From positions 191,944 to 255,943 of the forward strand of contig JAJEKB010000585.1 in assembly GCA_022393335.1 (NCBI GenBank): 64,000 bases of DNA. Reading direction: 5' to 3'. Below are positions 1 to 17,500 of this stretch, in pieces (within the stretch, counting starts at the first letter, position 1; each line of letters opens with the position of its first letter). The notes beneath the pieces were generated by a model, which was given only the letters and a program-made list of their open reading frames with translations, did no database searches and was not told the DNA's origin. The position numbers and the translations under genes are program-made. Source of the DNA: Macrotrachela quadricornifera. Taxonomy: Eukaryota; Rotifera; Eurotatoria; Philodinida; Philodinidae.

Positions 1-379
<379 letters not shown>

Positions 380-464
380 AATTATTATTATAAACTAAAA
401 GAGATTTATCACTATCTGAAATAATAAAATGTATCAATAAAAAAAACAACGAGATCAAGTGTCT

Positions 465-529
465 TATTTATAGATAAAAAAAAAAATTTTTATTGAAATA
501 CGTGTCGAATTTGTATGATGAACACGTAT
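465..529 (-). promoter_or_regulatory. Putative BiP promoter: TATA box and inverted ACGTG pair
   Basis: Read on the minus strand, TATAAATA lies at 472-465, about 90 bp upstream of the BiP ATG. Behind it, ATACGTGT (498-505) and ACACGTAT (522-529) form an 8-bp inverted repeat with 16 bp between. ACGTG is the core of ER-stress elements bound by XBP1/ATF6 in animals, so an unfolded-protein-response element is a reasonable guess. I did not find a full CCAAT-N9-CCACG ERSE. Confidence 0.45.
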
Positions 530-1872
530 CTTATTCACAAAGCTTATGTGAAGATACGCATTCTGTATTAAATGCCGCGTGTACAAGAACGATTCGTCTA
601 TCAGAATAGATAATATTTAGGTTGCCCTCCATTCCATAGCTCAGCTGTTTCAACGAGTAATAAAATGGTTGGTAAACAAAGAAATACAATGAGTATGTTT
701 GAAGCACACTTAAAATGCATGCAAATATAAACATTGATTTCAATATAGAAAAATATCATTTTACTAAAATACATTGTGAATATCATGTATTAATTATTGT
801 TATATAGATGGTGCTGATATCTATATATTAAGAACTATAATTTATATCAAATGGATATATCGTAATCATATTGTGAGATATGAGAGTAATTTGAAAAAGT
901 TAACGGTTTGGTTGCGGAGTTCTTCCACGAAAATCAAAAAGAAACAATAGAAACGTTTGATAATTGTTTTAGAGAAGCAAAATCTTATTTCGCTTCTGTA
1001 CAATTTTTATTAAAATTGAATATTTTGGAGAAAAAACCAAAAAAGAATTGGATGAGATTGAAAATATCTATATAAGGGTATTCTTAAAACCAAACTGAAA
1101 TTATTGCAAAAATTTATAAGAGAACATCAATTGTTATATAAACATTTTAAAATTATATTGAAATATTTTTAAAACCAATCATTTATCATTTATTATTAAT
1201 TTATTTCCAGATAGAGATACTGTTTGAAGCAATCTAAAAACATTCTTCATTGCTTGATTAATAGTTAAGAAAAATAAATAAAAAAAATAAACAAATTTTT
1301 ATGAAAAATGATCATTGCTCAGGAACATTTAGATGTCATGATAACGTCAAAAGCAGATTGTTTGATTACTTTTAGTAAAAAAGTTCACGATAATATGATT
1401 GCTACATACCAATTCTATAAATTTCAATACTCAGAATACTCAACTACATGGATTAAATATCAATCTTACGTGTATAGTACAAATTTATCCTTATTGTTAG
1501 CTATTTCCTTTAGATTTCACTAACATATAGCATCAACGGTGATTAGTTTCTTGGCATATAAATTTAATAAATGAACAGTTGCTGAATTAATACAACCAAC
1601 AATATCCTTATTAGTATGTGGAATATTCCTGAGTACAAAAAAGAAGGTTGGATAACGATATTCCTCCTCTGCTAAGAAATGTATCATATATTATGTTTTT
1701 TTTCTTTCTATTCCATTGGCGCATTTAGTATTGTTGATGTAAATAATACATCACATATAAAAACAAATTTGCAATAATTCTAAAACTTTATTCGAACATA
1801 AAAAAAAACATTTCATTTCTTGCAAAAATATTCACTCAACATCTATTTTTCTTTTATTTATATTATATAACA
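530..1872. other. Intergenic, no firm gene; one orphan 55-aa frame
   Basis: No supported gene. A 55-aa open frame at 1687-1520 (-) starts MIHFLAEEEYRYP and ends TVDAIC. It reads protein-like but I recognise no family and no partner exon. A 71-codon frame at 1308-1523 (+) overlaps its end and is equally unplaced. Either could be a fragment of a decayed gene or element. Confidence 0.3.
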
Positions 1873-2227
1873 ATGTTTACATTGCGAGTATTTCGACTAA
1901 TTATGGTTGCTATTATCCTATGTGGTTTAATCGGTAAATTTTGATAATCTACATCATGTTATTTAATTAATCATAGAAAAATTTCAACTTCTATAATTTT
2001 TAGTTCTGGTTACAAATTCTTTTAACAAATCATTCAGTTTTATTAACATATTTGGAAAACAAACATTATCAGAAAATAAGCAAAATGATCAAATACAATT
2101 TTACAAACCAATGACCAATATAAGTCATAGTGCTATGCGATTAGAACTCACAACAAAGAAAAATATCAAAATAATAGTTAAAAACAAACCACAGGAACGA
2201 ATATCACATAGAGACAGTTTGTCTTAA
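1873..2227 (+). CDS. Small secreted or type-II membrane protein, two exons (may be a truncated pseudogene)
   Basis: Exon 1 is 1873-1933 and exon 2 is 2004-2227; the intron has GTAAAT and a T-rich tract ending in TAG, and the join is in frame (94 aa). The N-terminus is a strong hydrophobic segment (about residues 7-24, FRLIMVAIILCGLI) that would act as a signal peptide or type-II anchor. The rest is Lys/Asn/Ser-rich with an N-x-S site. I recognise no family. After the TAA the same frame stays open for about 50 more codons (to 2371), beginning IFFVSMNDK. One nonsense change in a longer anchored enzyme, such as a Golgi type-II protein, would explain this. Calling it a functional short gene is therefore uncertain. 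Confidence 0.45.
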
Positions 2228-2470
2228 ATATTTTTCGTTAGTATGAATGATAAAATTGTTCAGAATCTCTTCTTACCTATTGAATTTGTTAATAAGAATC
2301 GAAATAAAATAAAAGAAATATCAAAAACTTTAATAAATATAGATTTATTACCTAGATTATCAATTATCATATAAGAGGCCTAATAAAAAAAAACCAATTA
2401 TAACTACAGACAAGCAAAGTGTTTTTATATGAATTATTATCAAAATTATTTCGTATTTCTCAACGATAAT
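2228..2470 (+). pseudogene. Possible decayed downstream part of the 1873-2227 gene
   Basis: The frame of the upstream gene continues past its TAA to 2371 (IFFVSMNDK, then LFLPIEFVNKNR and LLPRLSIII). A +1 frame then continues with YKRPNKKKPIITTDKQSVF before further stops. Continuity of protein-like sequence over a stop and one frameshift suggests a broken gene, but no family match is visible, so the call is weak. Confidence 0.25.
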
Positions 2471-3160
2471 ATTGAAATAATTTGTTTTTTTTTTGCGTTG
2501 AAAATATTAGTTAAAATTTTTCTGCATATTAATCTGTATTCGATATATTCTTTATTTTGCTTCTGTATCATTTTTTACATAAACAACATTATACACATTC
2601 TTTTGAACGGATATTTCATCCTATAAATTAGATTTAATAATTATAGCTTGATTGTATACTCTAACAAAAAGTAAAAATAATTTCAATCAAACATGTGTTC
2701 GTATCCAAATAACTATTTGTATAGTACCGAATAAGATAGAAAATATTATCTCTCTTAATATTTATTTGATTATTGAAATAAAATAAAACAGTATAATTTT
2801 TCATCACTTTCACATATACGGTAATTGCTGTTAGTATTTACTTCACGTATATCATTATGAAAGGAGAATTATTAAATTTATTCCTGTAATATTGACTCCA
2901 ATTTTCGATCATCACAGTATATTTCAATGTCACTAATAAATCTTAAGAATCATTTACAACACTTTTCAAGAATTATTTTCTCTGAATTTTGTAAAATTTC
3001 AATATATATTCCTCATGCTTATCGTTCTTCACAAGCAAGATATGAACAAATTAATATTCAGAAGATAAAACTTATGTATTTTTCAAACTATTGTTATTAA
3101 AAAATATAGTGTATGACTATTTACTTTTGATAGTTATGTGTGTAAAACTATATTATAATT

Positions 3161-3840
3161 GAGATTCCTTCTTCCATGATGAAATAGAATGTAACAAGTT
3201 AGAATTTCTCATGAAAATTTAGGAAAATTTAGCGATGGATCATGGCAATTATATAATATTAATACAAATGATGAGACATTGTTTTAACATAGACAGGTTG
3301 AAAGGAAGTCACCTAATGTAAACTAGATTAGACGAGATGAATCCTTAATGATTATTGTTCATTGACGCAGATTTTAACCATAAACTTTGTTTTTTATATT
3401 CTTGAAACAAAATTAGTTCTATTCTAGTACATTGTGTAAATAAAGAAAATACTATAAATCATGACTATTACATTAAAAATTTGTCTTAAAGTTGTTATCA
3501 ATAAAATATAAAAAGAAAGAAAGTCATGAAATGCAAAACATAAAATTGTTTGACGATAATGCTTAGCGTCATACTCATCCAGGTGTTATTAGTTATTTAA
3601 CACAAGAAAGGATTATTATAATGTCACATCCGTTATTTTCATCAAATCTTGCGACATATAATTTTCGATTCAATAATTATATCAAGCATGGTTTAACCGA
3701 TCCAAATATATGAAAACAATCTTGATTCGTGCAATTTACACAATAGTTTAAAATATTTCACAAACGATTAGAAAGAATAAATCGTTCAATAAACAATAAT
3801 AATGACTATTTGGAAATTCAATACAATACAATTAAATATA
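3161..3840 (+). mobile_element. Decayed mariner-type (Tc1/mariner) transposase
   Basis: Fragments in shifting frames match a mariner transposase in order. KFSDGSWQLYNINTNDET (from about 3222) is the first catalytic-Asp block. It is followed by HRQVERKSPN, then a YIKN block, FDDNA (about 3550) for the second catalytic-Asp block, SYLTQERIIIMSHPLF, SSNLATYNF for the SPDLAP(Y/C)DF block, a YIKHGLTD block, and KRLERINRSINNNNDYLE for the C-terminal end. Many stops and frameshifts interrupt it. The third catalytic Asp (PDL) reads Asn (SNL). It is an old, dead copy. Terminal inverted repeats were not identified with confidence. Confidence 0.85.
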
Positions 3841-5076
3841 TAATCTTAGTTTTTATTTAATATTATTCGAGTTTTTATTTTGGTTCTAAGTAGTATTTAC
3901 ACTTGATGATCTCACTTGAAACAATTCAAACGAACAAAAAAATTTGAAATACTTTCGAAAAAACTCATTTTATTATTGTCAAATTTTAATAGAAGTACTC
4001 ATTTTTAAGTAATTATAGTATTCACAATCGGTACATTTATCATACATAAGCATCATAATCTATAATATAACACATTCACAATATTAGAGACGATTCGTTC
4101 ATATGAATAAAAAAAAGATTGCCGAATCCTATGGTACAATTTTCAAGTTATAATTTAGACATTCATTACTTATTATTCATAATCATTGACAAGCAATAGA
4201 AAATAGATTTTATTAAGTTTTTGCTTTCTTTATAACTTATTCTGCAATATTTATAGGACATATCAGCTCAATCATTATATTAAATATATGATTTATCCAT
4301 AGAAGTACATCGATTTGATGAATATTTTTTTATGAAAAACTAATTTTTTTGCTTCTTTTTTCAGAAAAACATGATAAGATTATATAGATGATATGAATAT
4401 TCAATATGCAAGATCAACTAGTTTAATATTTGCTAATTTTTTTATTTGTTCATATGATGAAATGATATTTGAACAAATAAAACATGTATTAACTATAACA
4501 CAAATGTATCATTTAATTAGTTTATTACATACTTTAATTACATTGAAAATTCATTCTTTATTATTCGATAAAAACACATCACTTACTTTAAAGAACTTTG
4601 TAGACTTGGTTCAATAGAGAACATTGAAATAAAATTGCTATAGTTGATATTGAAGAAATAAATGACATAAAAAATTTTAATCATATGTCACTCCTTTGTC
4701 CTTAACGTGCAAATAATACCAAATTTAAGCAATTTTTTTTCATTTTTCCACGCTTGGTTGGATAGAGCTCGATGAAATGAGTAAGAATATATATGTTCTA
4801 ATTTTTCTTAAAGTACAATTGTTCGAAAAAATTCGAGATTTCATCGATAGTCTTGCATAAATGATTTTTTCATGAAAACCAGTGTATTTTAATGTTTTCT
4901 CAATAAATTTTTTTTTCTTCATCTCGCTGTAATCGTAAAACTGATATATTCAGGTTCCTTATGAAAACTGTGTGTATAACACGTGTTTCTGATCCTATTC
5001 AATAATAATATGTTCGCATAGTGGGAGGCCGCTAAAAGTAGCAAAAATCGAGAAATTAGAACGTTCGTGGATTTTT
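3841..5076. other. Intergenic, with an orphan coding-like frame at 4393-4617
   Basis: AT-rich with no supported gene. A 74-codon frame on + (4393-4617) follows a T-rich tract ending in cag at about 4364. It reads IFANFFICSYDEMIFEQIKH and then LISLLHTLITLK, which looks protein-like, but stops precede it in frame and no exon partner is visible. It may be a fossil exon. Confidence 0.25.
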
Positions 5077-5741
5077 TTGCAAAACTATCTAGTTTTTTCT
5101 GTCTAGCTGTATATCGAACTTTTATATACCATTCGAATCGCTAGACATTATACTTCAAAAGTATATATTTGCTTTCTTGAAATGTTGATTTCTTTGGAAA
5201 AATCTCCTATAATTTCTGGTTTAGAACGTCAAAAGCATGCATATAAAACTAAGAAATTCTATCAATAACATGAAGTTCTCTTCAGAAAAACTCATATCAA
5301 ATCTGATAGAAATAGTAGATTCGGAATCAGTGTGAAAAACTGTGTCGGTTGAGATACTTTTCTTTCACTTTTGAGGACTTGAGTTTTTAGCAAATTTTGT
5401 CCCTAGTCGTATGGCCTAAGTTTTCATGAAAAATAAATATCAAACAAACACTTAAAATATATCTCAACCGACGCAGTTTTTCACGCTGATTCCGAATCTA
5501 CTATTTCTATCAGATTTGATATGAGTTCTTTTGCAGAGAACTCCACGTTATTGATAGAATTTCTTAGTTTTTCATGCATGCTTTTGACGTTCTAAACCAG
5601 AAATTATAGAAGATTTTTCCAAAGAAATCAACATTTCAAAAAACCAAATATATACGTTTGAAGTACTATGTCTAGCGATTCCAATGGTATATAAAAGTTG
5701 AATATTCTAGTTTCTATATTTCTAGATCATGTCGCTGCAAA
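5077..5741. repeat. Foldback element: about 270-bp inverted arms around a 103-bp loop
   Basis: The left arm (about 5077-5356) is repeated in reverse complement by the right arm (about 5460-5741). The inner ends match almost base for base (ggttgagata at 5347-5356 against tatctcaacc at 5460-5469), as do the blocks around AACTTTTATATACCATT, TCGCTAGACAT and TTGATTTCTTTGG; the outer 50 bp are more diverged. The loop (5357-5459) has no open frame. This is the layout of a non-autonomous foldback DNA transposon or a long-arm MITE. Transcribed, it would give a long hairpin. Confidence 0.85.
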
Positions 5742-7923
5742 GCCAGCAAGTGAAAAATCTTACTGGCATTGTAGTAAGTATTACTCACACCATTGTCGTT
5801 CTTGACTACTAATATACAACATTACAAATAATGCTGTAAAAATCTCTAACATCTGATACACGTTCATATGTTGGGTTATCACTGAAAATTAGAAAATTCG
5901 ATGAACAAATTATTTCTCATACTCTTTATACTTAAGAATGCATGTATAAATACATGATTTCTGCATATTCAATAAAATTCATCTTCGTGCTGATTATTCC
6001 GATACTGAAAATTCACCAATCCAAAAAATTCCATTTTTAACTTTTATACACGTTATCGAGAGAAAAATCATACAAGTAAAAGATAGCATTAATTGTATAT
6101 CTGTTGATCCTATGAACTCGATGAATAACAATAACCACGTTCAAAACTGACTAACTTAATTCAGAGTGAATCAAACAATAATATAATTCAGCTTACTATG
6201 GAAAAAAATCAGACATGTTTCTTAATTCACTTAGAATTAGTCGATCTGTTTGAATCTAATATCATCATTTTATTGCGGTGATGATCATCAAGAAGAACAA
6301 TAACACTTTGTATTATTGTCTATGAACCGGTTTAATAAAAATCGTATACAGCATTAGAACATCTCTCGATTACTTATAATGATAAAGGAATAATATTATT
6401 GTTTTTCCTACTTTTTTTTAGTATGCCAGAATAAAGTTATATTCATGTTGAAACTTATGTCATATTTTATATAAATTATAAAATGCCAGTATGTGTAAAA
6501 CAAAAACAAAAGAATAATAACAATTTTTTGCGTGTGATTTATCATCTCCACTATTTGAATAATTCATGTATAACGCTCAAGCATTATTCTTTCAACAATA
6601 TTTTAACAGAATTAAATAATGCAATTGAGTCTACATCGTAGCAATCAGTACTTCGATGATTTATTCTTTATTGTAAAATATTCAAAAAATACATTTAAAT
6701 AAATATAGTAATGTGCAAAGAAATAGTAACCAACGCCATGTTAACCTACCAATTGTTCAACTCTTACACTGATATTTTATAAGAACTACTTTGATATGAG
6801 TATACAAAACAACATTCAATAATGTAACGCAAAATGAGAGTGATTCAAAGAAGAAATATTAACTAATATTTCTTTGCACACTAGTATAAAACTCAATTTT
6901 AGTCAAAGATACTGAGTTTAAATAATATATGGAAAATTCGTCCTTAGAATTGATAATTTATTAATGATATCTATTATGCAAGGAAAAAAAATCAGTCAAT
7001 TAATTCTTCTTTATAGAAGAACTAGATGGAATTATTTTATATCAACGACTTCCTAGATATACTGTACAACGAAATGAAAATCAGACTCAATATTTTCAAT
7101 TTAAACTTAGATCTACTTGTATTATGGGTATATTAATTAATAATTCAAATTAAATTCAATAAAATTCCTAATTATTATCTAGAAAGATTCTTTTTTGCAC
7201 TTGTAGATATATTTTTGTATCAAAGATTTAATTATTTAAGTAATAAAATTTCAAACCATTCATACTTATTCTGTAAGAATAATGTATTTCTCTTTTTTTT
7301 TTCTTATAAAAAAAAGAATCTTTATGAAATATTTAAAATATTATGCATCTTCTTTAAAATATTATCATATATCTTGTTATTCCCTAGAGTCATTTCTAAA
7401 AATGTCATACATTTCTTTTCTAGATTTTAGTTTATAAATAAACATCATTTATCTATTTTAAAATGTTAACCTTTATATTAAATGAAATTTAATATTTTCA
7501 CAAAGTCACCTATATTTTCGAAGAAAATAATGATTATTAACTGTAACATGAGATTTTCCAACTCCTTATAGATAATTTCCTTTAGTTACAGGCATGAAAG
7601 TTAAAGTTTATATTGAAGTTTCTTGTATCTCATATCAAATATGTGAGTTTCACATTTTAGCCTCAAAGGACCTACACCGGCAAACTTTTGCAAATGTTCA
7701 CTAATAAAAATTTAAAAAAACAAACTATGAATAAAAACTTCCTTTATACACAATGAAAAAAATTATATAAATTAAAATTTCAAATTCTAATGTATGTTTT
7801 TGATGAACTTATCTGAGAGATAATTGAAGAAAAACAAAAAAAAAGTTTATTTATTCTGGTGATAAAATTATTTTGTTCACTTGGGCTGAGTGTCGTTGAA
7901 CAGATATACATCAAAAAAAGAAA

Positions 7924-7955
<32 letters not shown>

Positions 7956-8562
7956 AAGGAATACCATAAACAAATTGACAAAAGAAAAAAAGATCACCTA
8001 GAGGTATAAATTTAATCATCACTGTATAGGTGTACCATTTTTTCAGAAGACACATATACAAAATGAATAGAAGGAAAACGACAAAAACCGAAGAACAACA
8101 TCATCATTGTTGTGGAACACTGAAGCAAAAAAATACATAACTCCGAAATATAGAACAAAAAAAAACAACAGTCAGACATACAAATACATACACCGGTATT
8201 CACATATTTAGATACATTGGAGAAAAAAAAACCACAGTAATAAGAACGATATATATATATATGTATATATTTATAGATATAATCATTCATTGTTTGATAG
8301 GTGAGTAGGATGATGAGCAAAAGAATAAGAAGAAGAGTTCCTGTCAGTGAATGATAATACAAAGGAAAGTAAATAGATGAGTATCAAAGAGCGTCATACG
8401 CTCAATAGATTGATAGAGGGTCCTGTGGTCTTTGTTTGTTTGTTAGTTAGAAAGAATTAATTCTTTTTTTTTTGTTGATATTCAGTCTTTTATGTTTGAG
8501 CAATCTTATGAGATATGGCGAGAAGAAAAAAAAATGATTGAATTTAAATTTTCATTTGTTTT
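5742..8562. other. Intergenic; orphan exon-like block 7019-7153
   Basis: No supported gene. At 7019-7153 (+), directly after a T-rich tract ending in TAG, 44 codons are open to a TAA: ELDGIILYQRLPRYTVQRNE and on to a FKLRSTCIMG block. It looks like a fossil terminal exon of an unknown gene. The 7.2-8.5 kb part is AT-rich with simple repeats and probably includes the 3' flank of the MEF2 gene. Confidence 0.3.
7913..7958. repeat. A5G hexanucleotide microsatellite
   Basis: Tandem aaaaag units run into a poly-A tract. The long Phe/Leu frame on the opposite strand is produced by this repeat and is not a gene. Confidence 0.9.
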
Positions 8563-12854
<4,292 letters not shown>

Positions 12855-15800
12855 TTAAACTCCACCACCGCTTCGTTCAGGTGGTGCATTACTTTTGATT
12901 TTACCAATTCGTGCAGCCTTAGCAAAATGACTTGTTGATACAGCACCGGTATTAAGTGCACTCATTAACTAAATAACAAAAAAAATATGTATATAAAATA
13001 AAATAAAATTTTTTTGTATGTTTTGTTTTTTGTTTCTTTTTACTTGAAGAAATTCTTCTGTTTCAATAATTCCATTCTGGTTTTGATCAACTTCACGCAT
13101 TAACATTCGAAGTTCTTCTTCTGTTATGTCACTATCCGATACCTATGTAGTAAAATAAAAACAAAAGAAAAATTTTAAATAATAAATTAAAATAAAAAAT
13201 TAATGTTAGTTTGTAATGATAATAGATGAGTGATTATTCTCTGTTACATCAAATCCAAAACTTACTAAACCTCGTCTATTTACATGCTGAAAAGAAATAT
13301 GTGTCAATTCTCAAATATATATATTATTCTATAATGGTTTTTTTTGTGCAAATAAATTTCACACAAAATTTTTGAATAATGAAATTTTAAAATAAAAGAA
13401 CAATATGACTTACTTGTAAATGTCGTTTTAAATCAGTAAGTGTTAAAAAGCCTTTATTTTCAACATCAATTCGTCGAAAATGTTTCATATAATAACTCAT
13501 TTCTTCTCGTGTAAAATTAATTGGTACATTTCGACGCATATCACGTTTCAAATTAAGACCCATTTCACGAAGAAGAAACGTTTTTGCACGGTCTGTTTCT
13601 TCCTATTTTTTTTTGTTTTTATAAAAAAAAAAGGAAAATAAAATTTAAAATAAATATTTTTTAATTCAAACTTTTTGTTTTTGTTCATTCCAATTTAATT
13701 CTTTAGCCATTATTTGTATAATACGTGGAAGTGCTTCATCAGCAGCAAGAACATTTAAAAATGAAAGACGTGTACGTCTTGCAAGTATATCAACAGCTGT
13801 ACGTGCATGTTCTTTTATAGCATAAATAACTTCAGCTTCTATGTACGGAAATTCTTCATGTAAACGTTTACCAATAACTGGCCAACGTTTTCCAGTTAAT
13901 GATGATAAATCAGCTACTTTATTTGCTTGATCACCATATGTATTTGAAAGATGAACAGCAACCTATCGAATTTAATTGAAAAAACAAATAAAATCAAAGA
14001 ATAATAGTTGTTTTTTGTGTTATTATATTTACTTCAGTTTCAATACCATAATCTTGAACAAGACGTATATAAGATGTTGGTGTCCATTTTTCACCACCAT
14101 TAAGTATTAAACCTTTAGTTACACAACCATGTTTTGGTTGAAGATTAGCTGAATGTATACAACGATCAACAGTTTCTTCAGCCATTTGTCGATATGTTGT
14201 CCATTTTCCTCCTAAAAAAAAGAAAATATTATTATTTACCTTAATGAAATTAAAATCAATTATCATATATTTTTAATTTAAATATTATGATATAAATACA
14301 TTTAAAAACAAGCAACAATTCTATTGATTACCTCCAATTGTAACTAGACCGGTATCGCTAACATGAATAATATGATTTCTTGCAAGTGATTGTGTATCTT
14401 TTTTATTTGGATTAAGAACAAGTGGTCGAATACCAGACCATGCTGCTAATACATCTCCACGACGTACTTGAACATCAGATGAAAGATAATTTTTCACTTC
14501 ACCTAATATAAAATCCACATCTTCAGTCGATGGTGATGGATAATCAGTTAATTCACAAGGTGTATCAGTTGTACCTTTAAAAAAATAAATTATAAATATT
14601 AATAATAATATCTTTGATTAACAAACCAGCCATTGTATGTTTTTGCCAAGGTAGAAAAAAAATAACACGTCCATCAGATGTATTCGGATCAAGAAGACCC
14701 ATATTATTTGGACTATAATAATCCGGTAATACAATATGAACACCTGCTGATGGTTGACAAATTTTTGGCATTGATGGATTATCAAGTTGTCGAATTATAT
14801 CTGTATATGGTCCTGCTGCATTAACTACACATTTAGTTCGAATGAAAAATTCTTTATCTAAAATTTTAATAGATTATTTAATGAAATTCATTTTCTTTTT
14901 TTTTTTTGTTTTTTTTACTCAACATACTTCGATACCGGTCTAGACATTTAACGCCACGAATAACCTTTTTTGTCTCAGATTGTCCTTCAGTATTAGTTAC
15001 TTGAATATTCTCATGTATCAATCCGGTTACGGTACAATGATTAGCAACATTTGCACCCATACGTGCTGCAGTAAACGCTAGTGCTATATTCATACGTGCA
15101 TCATTATGTTGTCCATCATAATACACAATAGCACCAACAAGTTTATCTGCTTTTAGCATTGGAAATAATTCTAATGCTTTTGTTTTTGATATAACATATG
15201 ACCATCGAAGTAATTGCCGACCTGATACAATATCATATGCTTTAATACCAGCATAATAATACGGTAAAAGATACCATCTATATAATGAATAAAATAAAAA
15301 TATGATACTATCAATTCTTATATATATAATTTTTTTTTACTTATAAACAGGTAACATTATTGGTAATGGATATGATAAATGTGGTGCAATTTTAAGAAGA
15401 TTTCCACGTTCAGATAAAGCTTCTTTTACCATATGGTACTAAATTTTAAAAAGAAAAAAAAGAAAATTAATTAAATTAAATAAATATATAATTTAATTAC
15501 TTGTTCACGATCAAGTTGCATTATTGCTTTTTGTAAATATCGAACACCACCATGAATTAATTTTGTTGATCGTGATGATGTACCACTACTAAAATCATAT
15601 TTTTCTAATAAAGCTACTTTGAGACCTATTGAAAATACAAAAAAATTAATTTATAAATATAACGAAAAAATAATAATAAAACTAAATTTACCGCGACTTG
15701 CTGCATCAACAGCAACTCCACAACCTGTAGCTCCACCTCCAATAACGACAATATCATATTCGGATTCTTTTGACATGATGTCAATTTGAGCTTCACGTGA

Positions 15801-16027
15801 TGGATATTCATCTAACCATACGTCAGGTTTATGTAATGCAGGACCAGCTGCTTTTAATTTGTTTTTCTAATGATTACCATTTTTAAAATATAATTAAACA
15901 AAAGTTACAAAAATAAAAATAATGAATTTACCTCAAGTAGATATTGACCAAAAAAACCAGTACCGATAGCTGATGTACATAGAAGAAGTCCATGTTGGAT
16001 AAAACGACGGCTAAAACCACGAGACAT
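12855..16027 (-). CDS. GPD2: Mitochondrial FAD-dependent glycerol-3-phosphate dehydrogenase
   Basis: Thirteen exons close in frame to 736 aa (human 727): 16027-15932, 15866-15692, 15625-15501, 15438-15341, 15277-14928, 14857-14627, 14574-14332, 14211-14033, 13962-13672, 13602-13414, 13286-13266, 13142-13044, 12968-12855. It oxidises sn-glycerol-3-phosphate to dihydroxyacetone phosphate and passes electrons to quinone at the outer face of the inner mitochondrial membrane. An Arg-rich leader plus hydrophobic segment (residues 1-30) fits import and anchoring. The FAD dinucleotide motif [13 protein letters not shown] is at 70-82; [46 protein letters not shown] and [14 protein letters not shown] are family hallmarks. 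Two C-terminal EF-hands follow; the second loop, [12 protein letters not shown] (685-696), has all calcium ligands, while the first is weaker. Exon 11 is only 21 nt. Confidence 0.97.
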
Positions 16028-17500
16028 GTCTACAATAAGAATAGTAAGAAAGTCCGATAACGCCTTTTCGTAATAAAAGAATATATTAGGAAGAAAAAAT
16101 TCTTACAAAGGCATACTCGATCACAAAAGTATATTATTTCAGCAGTAATGGGACAACCATTCAACGCGTGTTACAAAATACAAACTACGATTGGTTGCAT
16201 ACTCTCGTTACAATAGTAGATGTCAGGTCAATCGATGCTCTATATTAAAATATATAATATAACATCAACTACAGTTTCTTCATTAGAAGAGATAAAGTTC
16301 TATATATTCTTCTACGATTTACATGAATTTAAAGTTAGCAAATTATCGATTTCATAAGTATACAAATTAGATTCATGACACGATTATCTAAAATTAAAAT
16401 AAATGTGAACTAAAAATTCTTTTGAAAAAGTATTCAATATCTGTTATAATGATCTTTTCAGTCAATCAAGGGCAGATTGTTTTATTTATCTTTATTTCTT
16501 CAATCAAAACGGTATAGAAAAGTTAATCAATAAACCATCATAAGTACACATTTTTTACCATGAGAGACAAAACAACTATATTATTGCGATGATTGTTACT
16601 ATATCTTTACGAGCGAATGGTATGTTAAGGTGAATGTCGTTTGGCCTTCACTTAACGAGCATCGACCATAAATATACGTGATTACATATATATAAGTGAA
16701 TAGCGTGAGCAATTTTTCACTATTTAAATATTGAGATATAAAGGAAAAAGAATAAATAAATATATCTTGCAGTTCTATATATACATCAGCATGATTGAAA
16801 TTTATAATGCAAATATATACATATATACTTTTGAAAATAGCTTATGAAAACAAAATTCAAAATCATATTTGTATAATAATTGATTATGATGATGTTTTCA
16901 AATATTCTAATGATTCAATGTTTTTGAGAACATAATAGAAAGAATTGTATTTGTTGAGTATTAATCTGTGAAAGGCATCATAAAATGTCATTGGATATTC
17001 TATGAAGAATTAATTTAGAAATATATTCAAATTTTATCTTGAAATCATTGATTAACTTTAAACAAGAATATTCATTCTAAAATGAGAATTAAGCATCTAT
17101 AGAATTGTATGATTTTGTTATTGTCTTGATATACTATTTGTAACTATTAGAATGGTATAATTCAAACAAAAGATAAATTTCAATGACAAGTATAATAAAA
17201 AATTTATATTTTCTTATGCAAATAAGTGAATCATGTAAAAATATATAGCATGAAATTTTTTATTTAATAGATAAAAATATGAAGAAAAACTTGATATTGA
17301 TAATATACGAATTAAGAAAAGTAATTACAAATTCTTATCAATAAAAATATAAATATGAATTATTGAAAAATATTTATGATTAAATAGAAAAAAAATATAA
17401 CACAATGATCTATTTATTTGTTCATAAAACAACAAAAAAAAAAAAACTTTGTTCTGATGGAATATTGATTCGAATTTTTCTTTTAGTTGTTTTCTCTTCT
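16028..17500. other. Intergenic, nothing recognised
   Basis: AT-rich spacer between two minus-strand genes. It contains the presumed promoter of the dehydrogenase (right after 16027) and the 3' flank of the esterase. I see no coding or RNA feature. Confidence 0.5.

Noticed and set aside
7780..8362. Two minus-strand frames of 93 and 116 codons
   Set aside because: They are driven by the A5G microsatellite and poly-A tracts (Phe/Leu runs), with no domain and no splice partners; position fits MEF2 3' flank.
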